Source of the DNA: Taiwanofungus camphoratus
Taxonomy: Eukaryota; Basidiomycota; Agaricomycetes; Polyporales; Taiwanofungaceae
Assembly: GCA_003999685.1 (NCBI GenBank)
Contig: CP021221.1
Coordinates: 930,001-994,000, forward strand
Reading direction: 5' to 3'
DNA: 64,000 bases
Shown here one piece after another: positions 35,947 to 47,300 of the stretch. The notes beneath the pieces were generated by a model. It saw only the letters and a list, made by a program, of their open reading frames with translations, was not told where the DNA came from and made no database searches. Position 1 is the first letter of the stretch. The number at the start of each line of letters is the position of its first letter. The translations under genes and the position numbers were made by a program.

Positions 35947-38749
35947 ATGGCAAACCGTCCGCGCGCAATGTCGGGAACCATCCCCTCCATGGAGGCTGCT
36001 CACGATCAGCTCACCGAGAACACCATCATCATCGGTGCGTGCGACGCGTCTTTCGGGTCCAGCCCCCTTGTCTGATCAAGTCTTACGCATCTCTAGTTCT
36101 TGGTGCCTCTGGAGATCTTGCAAAGAAGAAAGTATGTTCATTTACTTGCGGCCTGCACTACAAGCAGAAGTCTATCCGTTTTAGCGCCCATTTTTGTTAC
36201 TATGCCATTCGGCAGGTTGTTTAAGGGACGGGTGGAGATGGCCTTTTTCTTCCCTATTGAACGTCTTCTTGTCTGGCTTGCAAAAGAGTCACCACAGGCT
36301 TTGTCTCTCGAGATGTTTAAGATGCTCCTTGTCTCAATGTGGCTCCCAAACTGCGAATCTGCGTGTGGGGCTGACGAGCGCATCGTTCTAACAGTTTCGA
36401 GATGAGAGATTCATCATCTAAAAATATCAGGGGCTTGTAGGTTTCAATGATATACCCACTGGAATCCAGCGGAGATTCAGCTTGCATTCCGTCCCTATTT
36501 GTGGACGGGTTTCCAGCTGATATATTTGTTGGATCAGATGACGTTTCCGTGAAATTACTTGCAGGTCTTCATGATTCGCACGGACTATCGCCCATTGCAG
36601 GGGGGAATTGACAATTGACCCTCCGGGGTTATATCGGAGGAGTTTATCCCAGACCGTAAGATTTCTGGCATTGTTACAGCAATGATAGCTTTGTGAAAGC
36701 TAATGCTCACCGCATGTCCGGGGCTTTTGACCTCGCAGCCCTAGCGGGTTGAGCTCCTCAGTCACGTCAAATGCGCTCGATTGCGATTCTGGGTCGACGT
36801 CCGTTGTTCGTTCTGTGGGATATGGATTGTGATGCATCACAATGACTGTCGTGTGCGAGATGGTCTCCTGATACTCTGCCATCTACTTGAGGAGGGCCAT
36901 TACCATTTTGGAAATTGTTGGACAGGAGTTCTTGAAACGTTTTGCCTCGTGCATCACTTGTTGTCGTATGCCGCCGTTTTCTGATTGTGTGCTGACTGTG
37001 CGCGCGCTAGACATATCCAGCTCTGTTCGGCCTTTATCGCATGGGCTTCTTGCCCAAGGGTGTTCATATCGTCGGCTATGCACGTACAAAGATGGACGAT
37101 GCGGAGTATCACAAGCGCATCACATCGTACATTAAGAACCCGGACAATAATGCGGAGGTATCTGCGAAGCTGGAGGAGTTCAAGAAGCTGACGACGTATA
37201 TCTCCGGAGGCTACGAGGACTCGCCCTCGTTCCAGAACCTCAACAAATATCTCGAGAAACACGAGTCGAGCTACCAGTCGAAGGAACGCAATCGCGTCTT
37301 CTATTTGGCTCTCCCTCCTAGTGTCTTCATTCCGGTTGCACAGCACCTCAAGGAGCAGTGCTACACCACCGCCGGCAAGTGCCGCATCATTGTCGAGAAG
37401 CCCTTTGGAAAGGACCTTGAATCGTCGCGTGTACTGCTGAACTCGCTCAAGCAGCATTGGACGGAGGACGAAACATTCCGCATTGATCACTATCTCGGCA
37501 AGGAGATGGTCAAGAACTTGCTTGTCCTTCGGTTCGCTAACGTTGCTCTGAACGCATTCTGGGACAAGAACTCGATCAGCAACGTCCAGATCACGTTCAA
37601 GGAGCCGTTCGGTACGGAGGGGCGTGGCGGGTACTTCGACGAATTCGGTATCATCCGGGACATTCTCCAGAATCGTGCGTGTCTCCTTATCTCGAAGCGG
37701 CTGCAGTGTGGTAACATGTACACCTTTGCAGACTTACTGCAGGTGCTGAGTATCCTGACGATGGAGCGGCCTGTGTCGTTTGCAGCAGAGGACATTCGTG
37801 ACGAGAAGGTGCAGAGCTTGTTCTCATCTTCTCCCACGTGCTGCTCACTCGCACCCGTCGGCACAGGTGAAAGTATTGCGTGCTATTCCTCCCGTTGAGC
37901 GCAGCGACACTCTGCTCGGGCAATACGTGGCTGCCAATGGCAAACCCGGCTATCTCGATGACGACACGGTCCCACACAACTCTGTCTGCCCAACATATGC
38001 AGCTACGACTCTCTGGATTCATAATCCACGATGGGAGGGTGTTCCTTTCATTTTGAAGGCCGGAAAGGGTTTGTCGTTATCCTTGAATGTAGTTTGTGGC
38101 GCTGAGGAGTCTTGTGTACTGCTAGCATTGAATGAAGCAAAGGTGGAGGTCCGAGTGCAGTTCAAGGATGTGACGCAGGGCATCTTCAAGGATATCTCGC
38201 GGAACGAGCTCGTTCTTCGGATTCAACCTTCGGAGGCTGTATATCTGAAGCTGAACACTAAGACACCAGGTTTGAACACGCGTGCGATTCCCACTGAGAT
38301 GGACTTGACGTACAAGCGGAGATTCTTGGAGGCGAAGATCCCCGAGGCGTACGAGTCGCTCATCCTTGATGCGCTGAAGGGTGACCACTCTAATTTTGTC
38401 CGTGATGACGAGCTGGATGTCGCTTGGAAAGTACGTATTTCTCCGCGTTTGTATATCTCCGCATCTGGTTGCTCATTAGTCCTGCTCTCCAGATTTTCAC
38501 TCCTATCTTGCACTGGATAGACGGCAAAAATGGACCCAGCCCCAAGCCTGTCCCTTACCCGTACGGTTCAAGAGGACCAAAAGAGCTCGATCCTTTCATC
38601 GCCAAGTACGGGTACAAACGGACTACTCCAGAATAGTGAGTTCCAGTATCTGGTATCTCGTGAATCACTCTTAACCTTCGATTGTCTTTTTGTTACTTCT
38701 CCTAATTCGTCATAGCGAGTGGCCCGTGACAAACATGTCAGCGTTATGA
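35947..38749 (+). CDS. ZWF1: Glucose-6-phosphate 1-dehydrogenase
   Basis: First enzyme of the oxidative pentose phosphate pathway: glucose-6-phosphate plus NADP+ to 6-phosphogluconolactone; cytosolic. Exon 1 is 35947-36034 (MANRPRAMSGTIPSMEAAHD). Exon 2 is 36097-36131 (VLGASGDLAKKK, the NADP-binding GxxGDLA motif). An 879-nt intron follows before TYPALFGLYRMGFLPKGVHI at 37011. Later blocks include IVEKPFGKDLESSR, the catalytic RIDHYLGKEMVKNLLVLRFA, ITFKEPFGTEGRGGYFDEFG, LQVLSILTMERPVSF, LWIHNPRWEGVPFILKAGKA and ETPG-like KTPGLNTRAIPTEMD. The C-terminus splices to EYEWPVTNMSAL at 38749. The remaining introns are short. Every active-site motif I looked for is present. Confidence 0.97.
36132..37010 (+). 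other. 879-nt second intron of the G6PD gene
   Basis: Donor GTATGT at 36132 and acceptor CTAG ending at 37010 join AKKK to TYPALFG in phase. Other introns in this gene and window are mostly 45-75 nt. Six-frame reading shows only short frames and no transposase-like protein. I see no terminal inverted repeats. It may hold regulatory sequence, an alternative first exon or a decayed insertion. Confidence 0.85.
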
Positions 38750-39553
38750 GACGAGTTTCGCGGCGGGTGTTTTTCTACCGGTGGAAGTAAAGCATAAGAA
38801 ATGGTTCAGGGGAGCGACGAAGAGTAATATATAGAAGTCCTGTTGTACGCGCTGTAATAGCTGAATTCTCTTGTACTGAACACCGTAGCAGTCGGCTGTG
38901 ATGCATTCTGAGGGCAACCTGGGAGTGGTCACATCACTATTGCGATGCAACTCTCTACCATACAGTAATCAATGTACAGCCGCATGAGAACTAGTGGCAC
39001 AGAATGACAGTTCGCACCTTCGAATTTTAATCCTAATGGGCGCTAATAGGTTTGTCAAGCAGTTAAGTTGTCGTTCTTCAGATTGAAGCATGCGTTGACG
39101 ACATATGTACTATAGGCATGATGCTGAACATGTCCAAAAAGGTGTGTCCTCTGTTCTTGGTCGCTGGACGTCCTCCTGACTTGTCTGCTAGATCTCAGAA
39201 GATGGTCAGTGAATGTTAGACAGCGTGAGCTTTGCTGGCGCTGCTGGCAGATGCTGGCAGATGCGTCACTGAGGACTCTCCCCTTGCGCCCTGGCATGCG
39301 CAGTGGTTCCAAGTCTGCAGACTCGCCCTCTTTGATATCATGACATATCATTGACCTTCCAATAGGTTTCAACGAATAGTACATCGATGATCATATCTAT
39401 CTGCCATGTCAGGCTTGTCCAACCATGACTCTACTTAACAAAGTCCGAGCTGCAGTTTCTCCTATCACTCGACATACAATCCATTTAAACAGCCTCACCC
39501 TACACCAGCCTAGACTTTACCAGCCTCGGTATTGATAATCTCAGAGCCGTGCC
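38750..39553. other. Intergenic region between G6PD and the DUF6533 gene
   Basis: About 800 nt. A minus-strand ATG frame of 109 codons (39055-39384) has no recognisable motif, and I do not accept it as a gene. Otherwise nothing. Confidence 0.4.
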
Positions 39554-40983
39554 ATGTCAGCTTCTCCAAACACAGTAGTTGTATATATTCATGAGTAAGC
39601 ATCAATATCTTCAATGTGATGGTTTGTCGATTATTGGTTGAAACTTCAATTTGTACAGGGCTCAGATTGCACAGTATCTGTACATCGCAGCTTCAGGTCT
39701 GTTTCCCACAGTCTAGGTCTGCGTTAAAATGACCCAGTTATTGAAACCTATTTTGCAGCATTGTACTGTTATGACTACTGCTTGACCTTTGGGCATGAAG
39801 TTAGGCAAGTCTGGCCGTCCAGATTGTCAAGCACAACTGTGCTATTCTATATGATGAGGTACACTGCCTTATTCAACACAGTCTTTGTGGTTCTTGAGGG
39901 TTTCATGTGGCCGGGGCAGTCAACTATGGTAAGTTAATACTTTCTTTGCTCCCGTCTCCATGCTTTCTTACACTGCCTATAGGTGTAAGTCATATCTAAA
40001 TCTAAATTCTAGAACATTTAAGAAGCTGAGACCTTTGACTAGGTGCACAGTACTGGTGAGATTTGAAATGGTACTAGATGTTTTGGTTCTAGTTTGTGCA
40101 GCATGTAAGCGAAGCTTCTTGTGATGTTCAAACTGACCAATCTCATTTGCTATCCAGTATTTGCTGCTATACGTTTGTATGCTATCTCTGCTCAAGCAAG
40201 ATGGGTGTTTGTAGTCACATTAACTGTGGGCCTTATCAATCCTGCTATAACTATTGTAAGCTTGTAATCTGCTAAAAAGGGATCATCATGATTGTACTTA
40301 ACAGGTGGTTTGCTGCAGTATACCTTTTGCAAGGTCACCATATTCCTTGATTCAGGGTCATATGGGGGGTGTGGGTTTAGCCCAGACATACAAAATTTCA
40401 CGCAGTACAGAATATGCCCTTGCTTACATATATATTTGCAATACTCACCTTGATTCGATGCTAGATGTATGTTATTTTCATCGCACTGGTAATATGGCCT
40501 GACTTTCACATTCCCAGGGACAATGGGAAGCAGGGCAGCCGCATTAACATCTGATGGCCTTGTGCTATTCCTTACCTGGTACAAGACCAGAGATATACAG
40601 GTCTCCCTGCTGGGCACTGGAACTAGGGCAAGACTGACTACTGTTCTCATGACAGACAGTAAGCATTCAGATAAACTATGGTCGTTCGTGATGTGCTCAA
40701 TGTTCTTAGGCAGCATCTACTTTGTGTAAGTAGGTTGCGATGACGTGTCCACTTCCTGATCAACGAATCTTTGTACATTTTTGAAGCCTTCTTTTCATTG
40801 TGAATCTGGTCGCTTTGATAGTCGGCCAAGTCCTAAATGTGAGTCTTGTTTGCTACTTTTGACCAACCAAGTTGGCTTGATGAATTTGTGCCTCAGGAAG
40901 TTGAAGCCGTGTCAACCTGGATCACAATGTATTTGCAAGCTGTTCTCTGTGGACGCTGCCTGTTAACTAAATTCGTGTGTTAA
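39554..40983 (+). CDS. DUF6533-family multi-pass membrane protein
   Basis: Seven-helix protein of the basidiomycete DUF6533 family; role unknown. From ATG 39554 (MSASPNTVVVYIHE) the next exon gives AQIAQYLYIAASA. The family signature follows: ALYCYDYCLTFGHEVRQVWP then FYMMRYTALFNTVFVVLEGF. Later exons give CTVLVRFEMVLDVLVLVCAA, FAAIRLYAISAQARWVFVVT, LTVGLINPAITIVVCCSIPF, AAALTSDGLVLFLTWYKTRD, GSIYFVLLFIVNLVALIVGQ and EVEAVSTWITMYLQAVLCGR, ending at TAA 40981-40983. Introns are numerous and 45-60 nt long. The last exon is somewhat diverged from the usual FLL-rich end. It is the counterpart of the DUF6534 gene elsewhere in the window but is not its close paralogue. Confidence 0.8.
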
Positions 40984-41344
40984 GACTAACTGCTATTTTG
41001 ACATGCCGGTTTATACTGGATCTTCGACAAGCATCTGGTAGCGATGAATGTGACTCGGACGGTCTCTCGCTGGCTCTGAAGACAGTTGTATTTGTGGAGG
41101 AAGGACACCTATCTTCTTCGGATGCAAGTCACTGAGGCCCCATATCTCTTGCTTGTCGCACTAGGTTGACAGCTGGTACGGTCAACACAGAACATCTACT
41201 TCAGTAATATATACTCCAATTATCCTTGTTGTGATCTACCGTACTTGTTACAGAAAAATGTACCAGTGAGATGCCAGCCCCATATATAATAAACACCGTG
41301 CGCCCAAGCCGTCGCCTTCGCAAATCGCACACCGCGAGAGCAGC
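40984..41344. other. Convergent intergenic region
   Basis: About 360 nt between two 3' ends. A sharp rise in GC content begins near 41290. No feature recognised. Confidence 0.4.
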
Positions 41345-44300
41345 TCACGGGCGCGTCGCGCCGAGGAACGTCGTCTGCGCGACGAACACCGCCAGGAGCG
41401 CCACGCAGAACGCGTACGGCCACGTCCGCGAGAAGAGCACGCGGATCAGCAGACGACGCAGCCACCAGAGAACCACCTGCAGGCGGGACGCAGAGGCGTA
41501 AGAACGGGCCCTTGAGCGAGGGGACGGTTAAAATCGGCATTGGAGGGCGGGAGGGCATGTGAGCGAGAGGAGGAAGCGTGAGGAAGAGGACATAACGGCG
41601 GGGGAGCGGACACGGTCTCGGGGGTGGACGAGTCGGGCATGAAGAAAATGTAGCGTCGAAAACGGATGGAAGGTAGGGTAGGAAAGGGAGAGCCGCAGGA
41701 CTCACCAATTGCTCTGCAGCTGCTCGATCCAGTGCACGACCAGCCGCAGCCGGAGGCGGGGCGAGCGGATCGGGAGGAGCTTCGCCTTCTCGTGCTCGTC
41801 GATCGGGAGCAGCTAAACGACAGAAAGAAAGAAAAACAACACCCGTCACCACGACGTCGGCGGGCAGATCCGACGTGATAGCGGCAGACGCACCATGCCC
41901 ATCCAGAAGCTGAACGCCGCGGGGTCGCCCGGCATCGGGACGTACGCGGCGTTGAGGTGCTGCACGACCCACGGCGTGCCCTCGCGCAGCTGGTCGAGGA
42001 ACGCGTGGCATGTCGCCATCAGCTCCGCGTTCGTCGGCGCGCGCGGGCGCGGGGCGGGGGACGCTGCGGGCGAGGGCGACGGTGGCGACGCCGCTACGGG
42101 AGGTACCGAGGGGGACGGCCCCCGCACGAGCGCAGAAGACGCCGACGCGTCTGCCGCCCGCGCCTCGCCCGGGGCAGCACCCACGCCTGCGCCCGCGTCC
42201 TCGGCCTCGGCCTCCTCCCAGTCATCCACGCGCTCCACGCGCGCGACGACGTACCCGTCGAGCGTGCCGCGCTCGACGATGCGGAAGCGCCACGCGCCCC
42301 ACGTCTCGACGACGCTGCGCCCGTCAGGGAGCATCTGCACGTTGCGGATCTCGAGCATCGTGCCGTATTCGTTGCCCGTCGAGGGAGGCGGGTGGGGGGA
42401 GGACGGCACGGGCGCGGAGGACGTGGGAGCGGAGGCGGTGCGCGGGGGTGGGACCATCCCGAAGCTGGGGTTGGGCATCGTGAGGCAGCGGCGGAGCATG
42501 AGGCGGTATCTGCCACGAGTCGTCAGCACGGACGATGCGATGGCTGACGGGACATGACGAGACAAAAAAAGGGCGTCCGTCCGCGCTGGCTCAGGGGCAG
42601 CCGGCGAACATGCACGCAAAAAAAAACACGGAGAACGGAGAGTGTGGACGCCACCCACCTCGGCTCGAAGAAGTGCAGCAGCGTCGGCATACCCGGGAAG
42701 CTCAGCTGGCACACGAACACGGGCGTGTTGAGCCGCGCGTCGCGCTGCTCCGCCTCCAGCGCCTCCCCGCGCTCGGCGTACGCCTCCGGAAAGGCCTCCA
42801 GCACTGCGTGGAAATGGTGGTCAGTGCCCGGATTCCATGGAGGATGGGAGAGGGGGGAGAGGGGACAAGGGGGGGAAACAAGGGGCGAGAGGGGGCACGT
42901 ACGGATGGAGAGGACGACCCGGTTGAGCGGGTGGTCCTGGAAGTACGCGTACCCGGGGAGCGCCTGGCGACACAGCGGGCACGCGGAGCTGTGGTCGAGC
43001 GCGCGGTGGAGGCACATCGCGCAGAACGTCTGGCGGGCGGTCGGTTGGCATCAGCGCGTGAGCAAGAGACAAGAGAAGAAATGCGGGAATAATTTCGGAG
43101 GTGAGACGTAAAAATTCGGCGCGGCGCGGCGCGACGCGAATGGGATCGTGCGCCGTGCGCCCCGACTCGGCGCAAATGAGCGCGGTGGGAGAAGGGAGAA
43201 GGAAATGGACGAAAAAGGCTCGAGTGTCTGGCTGCGGAGCGCGCGGCATGTCGCAGACGCAGGGCTGCATGCATCACGCGTACGCGCCGCAGCAAAACGA
43301 AAATAAGTTTATGCAGAACAAGTAGTAAAGAGCACGGCGCACGGCGCGAAGCAAAGCACACACAGCACGCGCGCGCGCGCGCACAGATCGGTATAGGGAC
43401 ACGGATAGACGACGTACATGCTGGCACGGCGTCGTGACGGGCTGCCAGAGCAGCCCGAAGCAGATCTCGCACGTCAGCTCTGCGAAGAGCTCTTTCTCGA
43501 GGCGCGCGTGCGGGTCCATGTCGGGCGCCGTGGCCGTGGGGACGTGCGCGGCCCGCGGCGGGCGTAGGCGGCGGCGGCGTTTGCGCGGGCGGGGCGGCGG
43601 GGAGCGCGAGCGCGGGCGGGGAGGGGGGCCGTGTGGAGGTTGCGAGCCGTCGTCCTCGCCACCATGGTGTGCGGGGGGGCTGGACGGCCCGGGGTTGTGC
43701 GCGTCGTCGCCATCGTCGCCATACGCGCAGTCGTCCTCCGAGTCGGTGCGCTCGTCTGGGTCGTGCGGGTGCGCGGGCACGCGGCGGTCCGCTGGGCGGG
43801 GCTCGAACCACGCGTGTGCGCGGTGGACGAGGGCGAGGAGCTTGTTGACGGTGACGTCCGTGCCTCGTGGCGGGGACGAGACGGCGGGCGGGGGGGCAGC
43901 GACGTAGGGCACGGCCGCGGCGCGTGACGGGGCGGGGGCGGCTGGAGAGGGGAGCGGCGCGGGGGAACAGGCGGGGAGGGGGCAGGGGGCCGCGAGGGGG
44001 TGCGAGGAGAGGTGGGCGGCGCAGAGGGTGTGGCCGCAGCGGAGGGTGCGGGGGGCGGTGAGGGGGCGCGGGGGCTGGCAGAGTGGGCAGTGGAGGAGGG
44101 GGAGGAGGCGCGTGGGGGTGATGCTGGCTGTGCTGGGGTCAGTACTGGATCTGGCGATGAACGGGGTCGCCAATGGAAGGTGCATGGCGCGAGGAGGAGG
44201 AGGAGGAGGAGGAGGAGGGGCAAGGGGGGGAGAGGGGGGAGAGAAGAGATGGGAGGGGGCATTGTTGTGCAGGGATGGAGACGGAATGTCGAACGGGGAA

Positions 44301-44749
44301 GAGGGCGATCGATGAGGAGTCGGAGAGGGCGGAAGTGGGGAGGATCGGGACGGGGGATGGCTGCGATCTGTTGCGGGGGTGTCAGGGCGGTGGGCGATTG
44401 CAGCAGGGTCGTTGCCCCGATGGGCCGCGTCCAGCTGCGGCGACCCCGCGCGACTGCTCGTGCGATTACCGCGGCCGCTGCTTCTGCTCCTGCTGCTCCT
44501 GCCTCTGCTCCTGCCTCTGCTTCTGCTACTCCTGCTGCCGCCATCTTCCTCGCTGCTATCCCCGCCGGCGCGCGCTCCTCGGCTCTGCAGCAAGCCCTCT
44601 CCTGCCCTCGAATTACCCTCGTCTCGCACCCTGTCCGCCATCCAGACGTCGCGGTCGCGATCGAGGAGAGTCACTGCGGCGACACCCACGAATGTCGCCG
44701 CGAGAACACGGCCAGGACGCGGTGTATTGTCCGGGCCAATCGACGCCAT
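41345..44749 (-). CDS. RING-RING-LON domain protein with C-terminal membrane anchor
   Basis: Probable E3 ubiquitin ligase of the LONRF class. It starts MASIGPDNTPRPGRVLAATF at 44749. After a disordered Arg/Ser/Pro-rich region with a polyproline run comes a first RING-like finger (LLHCPLCQPPRPLTAPRTLR, CGHTLCAAHLSSH). A second, canonical RING follows (LTCEICFGLLWQPVTTPCQH, then TFCAMCLHRALDHSSACPLC), split by a 390-nt intron. The LON N-domain follows: VFVCQLSFPGMPTLLHFFEP, YRLMLRRCLTMPNPSFGMVP, GTMLEIRNVQMLPDGRSVVE, WGAWRFRIVERGTLDGYVVA. The final exons give LLPIDEHEKAKLLPIRSPRL and VVHWIEQLQSNW, then VVLWWLRRLLIRVLFSRTWP and YAFCVALLAVFVAQTTFLG, a strongly hydrophobic end. No tetratricopeptide repeats are seen between the RINGs, unlike animal LONRFs. 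Very GC-rich with unusually long introns. Confidence 0.87.
43368..43382. repeat. Alternating CG tract in a LONRF intron
   Basis: Fifteen nucleotides of strictly alternating C and G, flanked by CACACA-like sequence, lie inside the intron that splits the second RING finger. Alternating purine-pyrimidine tracts of this kind can adopt Z-DNA in vitro. No function is claimed. Confidence 0.8.
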
Positions 44750-45656
44750 GTCATCTCGCTAAATATGCACGTAGACGCCCGCTGCAGCCGCCGCCGTGTG
44801 TGTGTGCACGGTCTCTCGACCCGCCGTGTCTGCTCCCACTCGCGCGCGCTCGCACACCGCGTCCAGCCCAATTTGCATTCGTCGCCCCAGCCCTGGCTCA
44901 CCGCCGATCCGATTCCTGCTCCCCCAACTCTATCTTCGGCCTCTCCAGATGCGGCGCCCTACTCGCCTCATCCCGCGCGCCTCCTCTGACATCCCTCAGC
45001 CCCTTGGCAACGCCCGCCTGTGCCCTCGACAGCATCACACCCGTGTCACCCGCCCCTAACGGCCTCGCTCCCAGCGCTACCCTCCTTCCGCCACCTTCGG
45101 AGCGCGATGCCTGCACTCCATCGCCCACCACAGGTCACCTGTCGCTTCCGTTTGGGCAGACCCAGGCTATCTACGGCCAATCCTCATAGCACGCCACACT
45201 CGAGTCTGCACATCGAGGCACTGAACCACTCCACGCCAGCTTGCGTGTGCGGGGCTCTGCTCATTCCACGCCATGCACTTTGCGTGAGCTCATGCAAACT
45301 GACCTTGTCACTATCGCTGATCAAGATAGCACGATCGCTATCGGTCATTCTCATGCCTGCTTCGGCGCGTATGCGGGCATGTTCCCTCCAGTCTGGGCAC
45401 AGCCATAATACTGTTCTATTGCTTGTACACCCTCTCTCCCATGGAAACAGGCCCCAATGAGGGTATCGGTCGGGAAGAATCGCCACCGTCTACGCCGATG
45501 TCTGTAGACTTATCTATCCGAAAGAGACAACGTATGGAAATCGCGTCTACTCCTGTAATTAGAATGATGTATAAATGAGGCCAGAGCCCGTCCCCTCCTC
45601 GGTCCTCGGAGTCCGCGTATCGCCAGCACTGAATCAAAGAGGGACCACATCCTGCC
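44750..45656. other. GC-rich region upstream of the LONRF gene
   Basis: About 900 nt, C-rich on the plus strand, with long open frames that I attribute to GC bias. It holds the LONRF promoter and the 3' flank of FEX. No gene supported. Confidence 0.4.
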
Positions 45657-47040
45657 CTACGCGTACTTGTACGTGCACGTCATCTGCTCGCTGACGTGCC
45701 CCGCCCAATACGACGACCCCATGATGACCAGCAGCAGCAGCTGCGCCGTCACGACGCTGATCGCGACGTACAACCACGACTTTTTGTCCTCCAGCGCCGC
45801 CACCTCCGTCGCGAACGTGCTCACCGTCGTCAGGCACCCGCAGTACCCGTCCGACAGGCCCCGCAGCACCGCACACGCCGTCGCGCCCGGCGGCCCGCGC
45901 GTGCTCTGCAGCACCGTGAACGCGCCCAGCAGCGCGGTGCCGAACATGTTCGCGGCGAACGTGCCCAGCGGGAACAGGCGGAGGCGCGGGTTCAGCCCGA
46001 TCGAGAGCGCGTAGCGCGTGAGCGTGCCCGGGAACGAGAACAGCAGCGCCGCGGTCGCCTGGTGCCGGAAGGCGGGCGACATGCGGAAGTACGCGGGGAA
46101 CGTCGCCGCGTAGACGCAGACGGCGAGCGCGGAGAGCGTGTAGCGCGCCCAGCGCCGCGGCGGCGACGGGAGCGCCGGCACGAGCGGCACGACGAGCGAG
46201 GCGAGGTGCGCGCCGAACTGCACGGACACGAGCGAGAGCGCGAGCGTGAAGACGAGCTGCGTGAGGCCGTCGATTACCTGCGCGCGGGAGGTCAGTATGC
46301 GGGCAGGGCGGCGGAGGGAGGAGGACCCACGTCGCGCAGCCAGTCGCGGTGATAGCGGCCGGCGTTTACCCATGCTTGGAACACGGCGACCTGCCACGAC
46401 GAGAATGTCGTGAATGAGCCGCAGAATCCTGCGGACGGCTGAGCGACTCGCGGTGGGCGTGATCAGACTGCATGTTCACCTGTGGTCATCGCGGTATATA
46501 GCGGTCCATAGCTGTGAGTATAAAACTGGGTATATTCCAGCGAGATCACAGAACGAGTCGTACGCACAATCGACCGAGTGGGTCTTTGATGCCGAGGCCC
46601 ATGCCCATGATGAAACACCCGCCCACTTGAACCCACGCAAGAGGAAATATGCTGTTCCCCTGATATGACACGAGGGCCTCGAGGCCCACCCTCGCCAGCG
46701 TACCAAACACCGACGCAGGCATCAGGAGGGCGATGACGGGGAACGAGAAGGGGTGGTAGACCTTCGATGGGGGCAGCTTCTCCTCCAGGCCCGGCGGGCG
46801 GTCGATGGAGGCGAGCGACGCAGCATCGTCGATGGACCTGTGGCGCGCAAGGATGGAGCCGACGTCGCTCGCGCTGCTGTGTGCGAGGCGCGGGTGCGGA
46901 CGGCTGCCATTCGTGAACTGTGTGCTGGAGCCGGCCGATTTTTCGTTCTCGAGCTCGAGCGCACGCGCCTCGCGGGCGTCGGCGACGATCTCGGTGTCGG
47001 GGAGGGGCTCGCCGGGGGGGAAGTTGGGGAGGGTGGACAT
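45657..47040 (-). CDS. FEX1: Fluoride export protein FEX (double CrcB domain)
   Basis: Plasma-membrane fluoride channel protecting against cytosolic fluoride. It starts MSTLPNFPPGEPLPDTEIVA at 47040 with a cytosolic hydrophilic leader. The first CrcB half has FPVIALLMPASVFGTLARVG and IFPLAWVQVGGCFIMG, and the motif AGFCGSFTTFSSWQVAVFQA. After FDGLTQ-type linkers (DVIDGLTQLVFTLALSLVSV), the second half has YAATFPAYFRM, FSFPGTLTRYALSIGLNP, GTFAANMFGTALLGAFTVLQ and the matching motif DGYCGCLTTVSTFATEV. It ends CTYKYA at 45657. Two fused CrcB halves are the eukaryotic arrangement. An in-frame ATG at 47211 would add a non-conserved leader; I prefer 47040. Divergent from the reductase gene, with 260 bp between start codons. 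Confidence 0.92.
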
Positions 47041-47300
47041 GGCGGGGCAGGGTGCAGGGCGCTTGCGCGCGGGTCGTGGGGTATCGAAGGCTGAGGCGTG
47101 AGGGGTATGAGTGCGGCGCGGAGCTGGGGTAGTGGTTCCGCACGCTCGGAGATGGCTTACGCTCCGAGGCCTTCCCTTCGTGCCGCCGGCATGATCATGA
47201 GAAACGATCATGTGCCTTCGCTTCCCCCCGCTAGCCAGACGGTCCCCGGCTCGGGCGCGTAGTTACTACTTACTAGCAGCACTAGCCACTCTTCAGCTTC

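Noticed and set aside
39055-39384. Minus-strand ATG frame of 109 codons between G6PD and the DUF6533 gene
   Set aside because: Composition looks non-coding, no motif, no splice-supported extension.
41895-42557. Plus-strand frame of 220 codons opposite the LON domain
   Set aside because: Shadow of the LON-encoding exon; composition bias only.
43867-45189. Several plus-strand frames of 300 or more codons in the GC-rich block
   Set aside because: They run antisense to the LONRF gene and its promoter, consist of Arg/Gly/Ala/Pro-rich sequence expected from GC bias, and have no domain resemblance. The minus strand carries clear RING and LON motifs.
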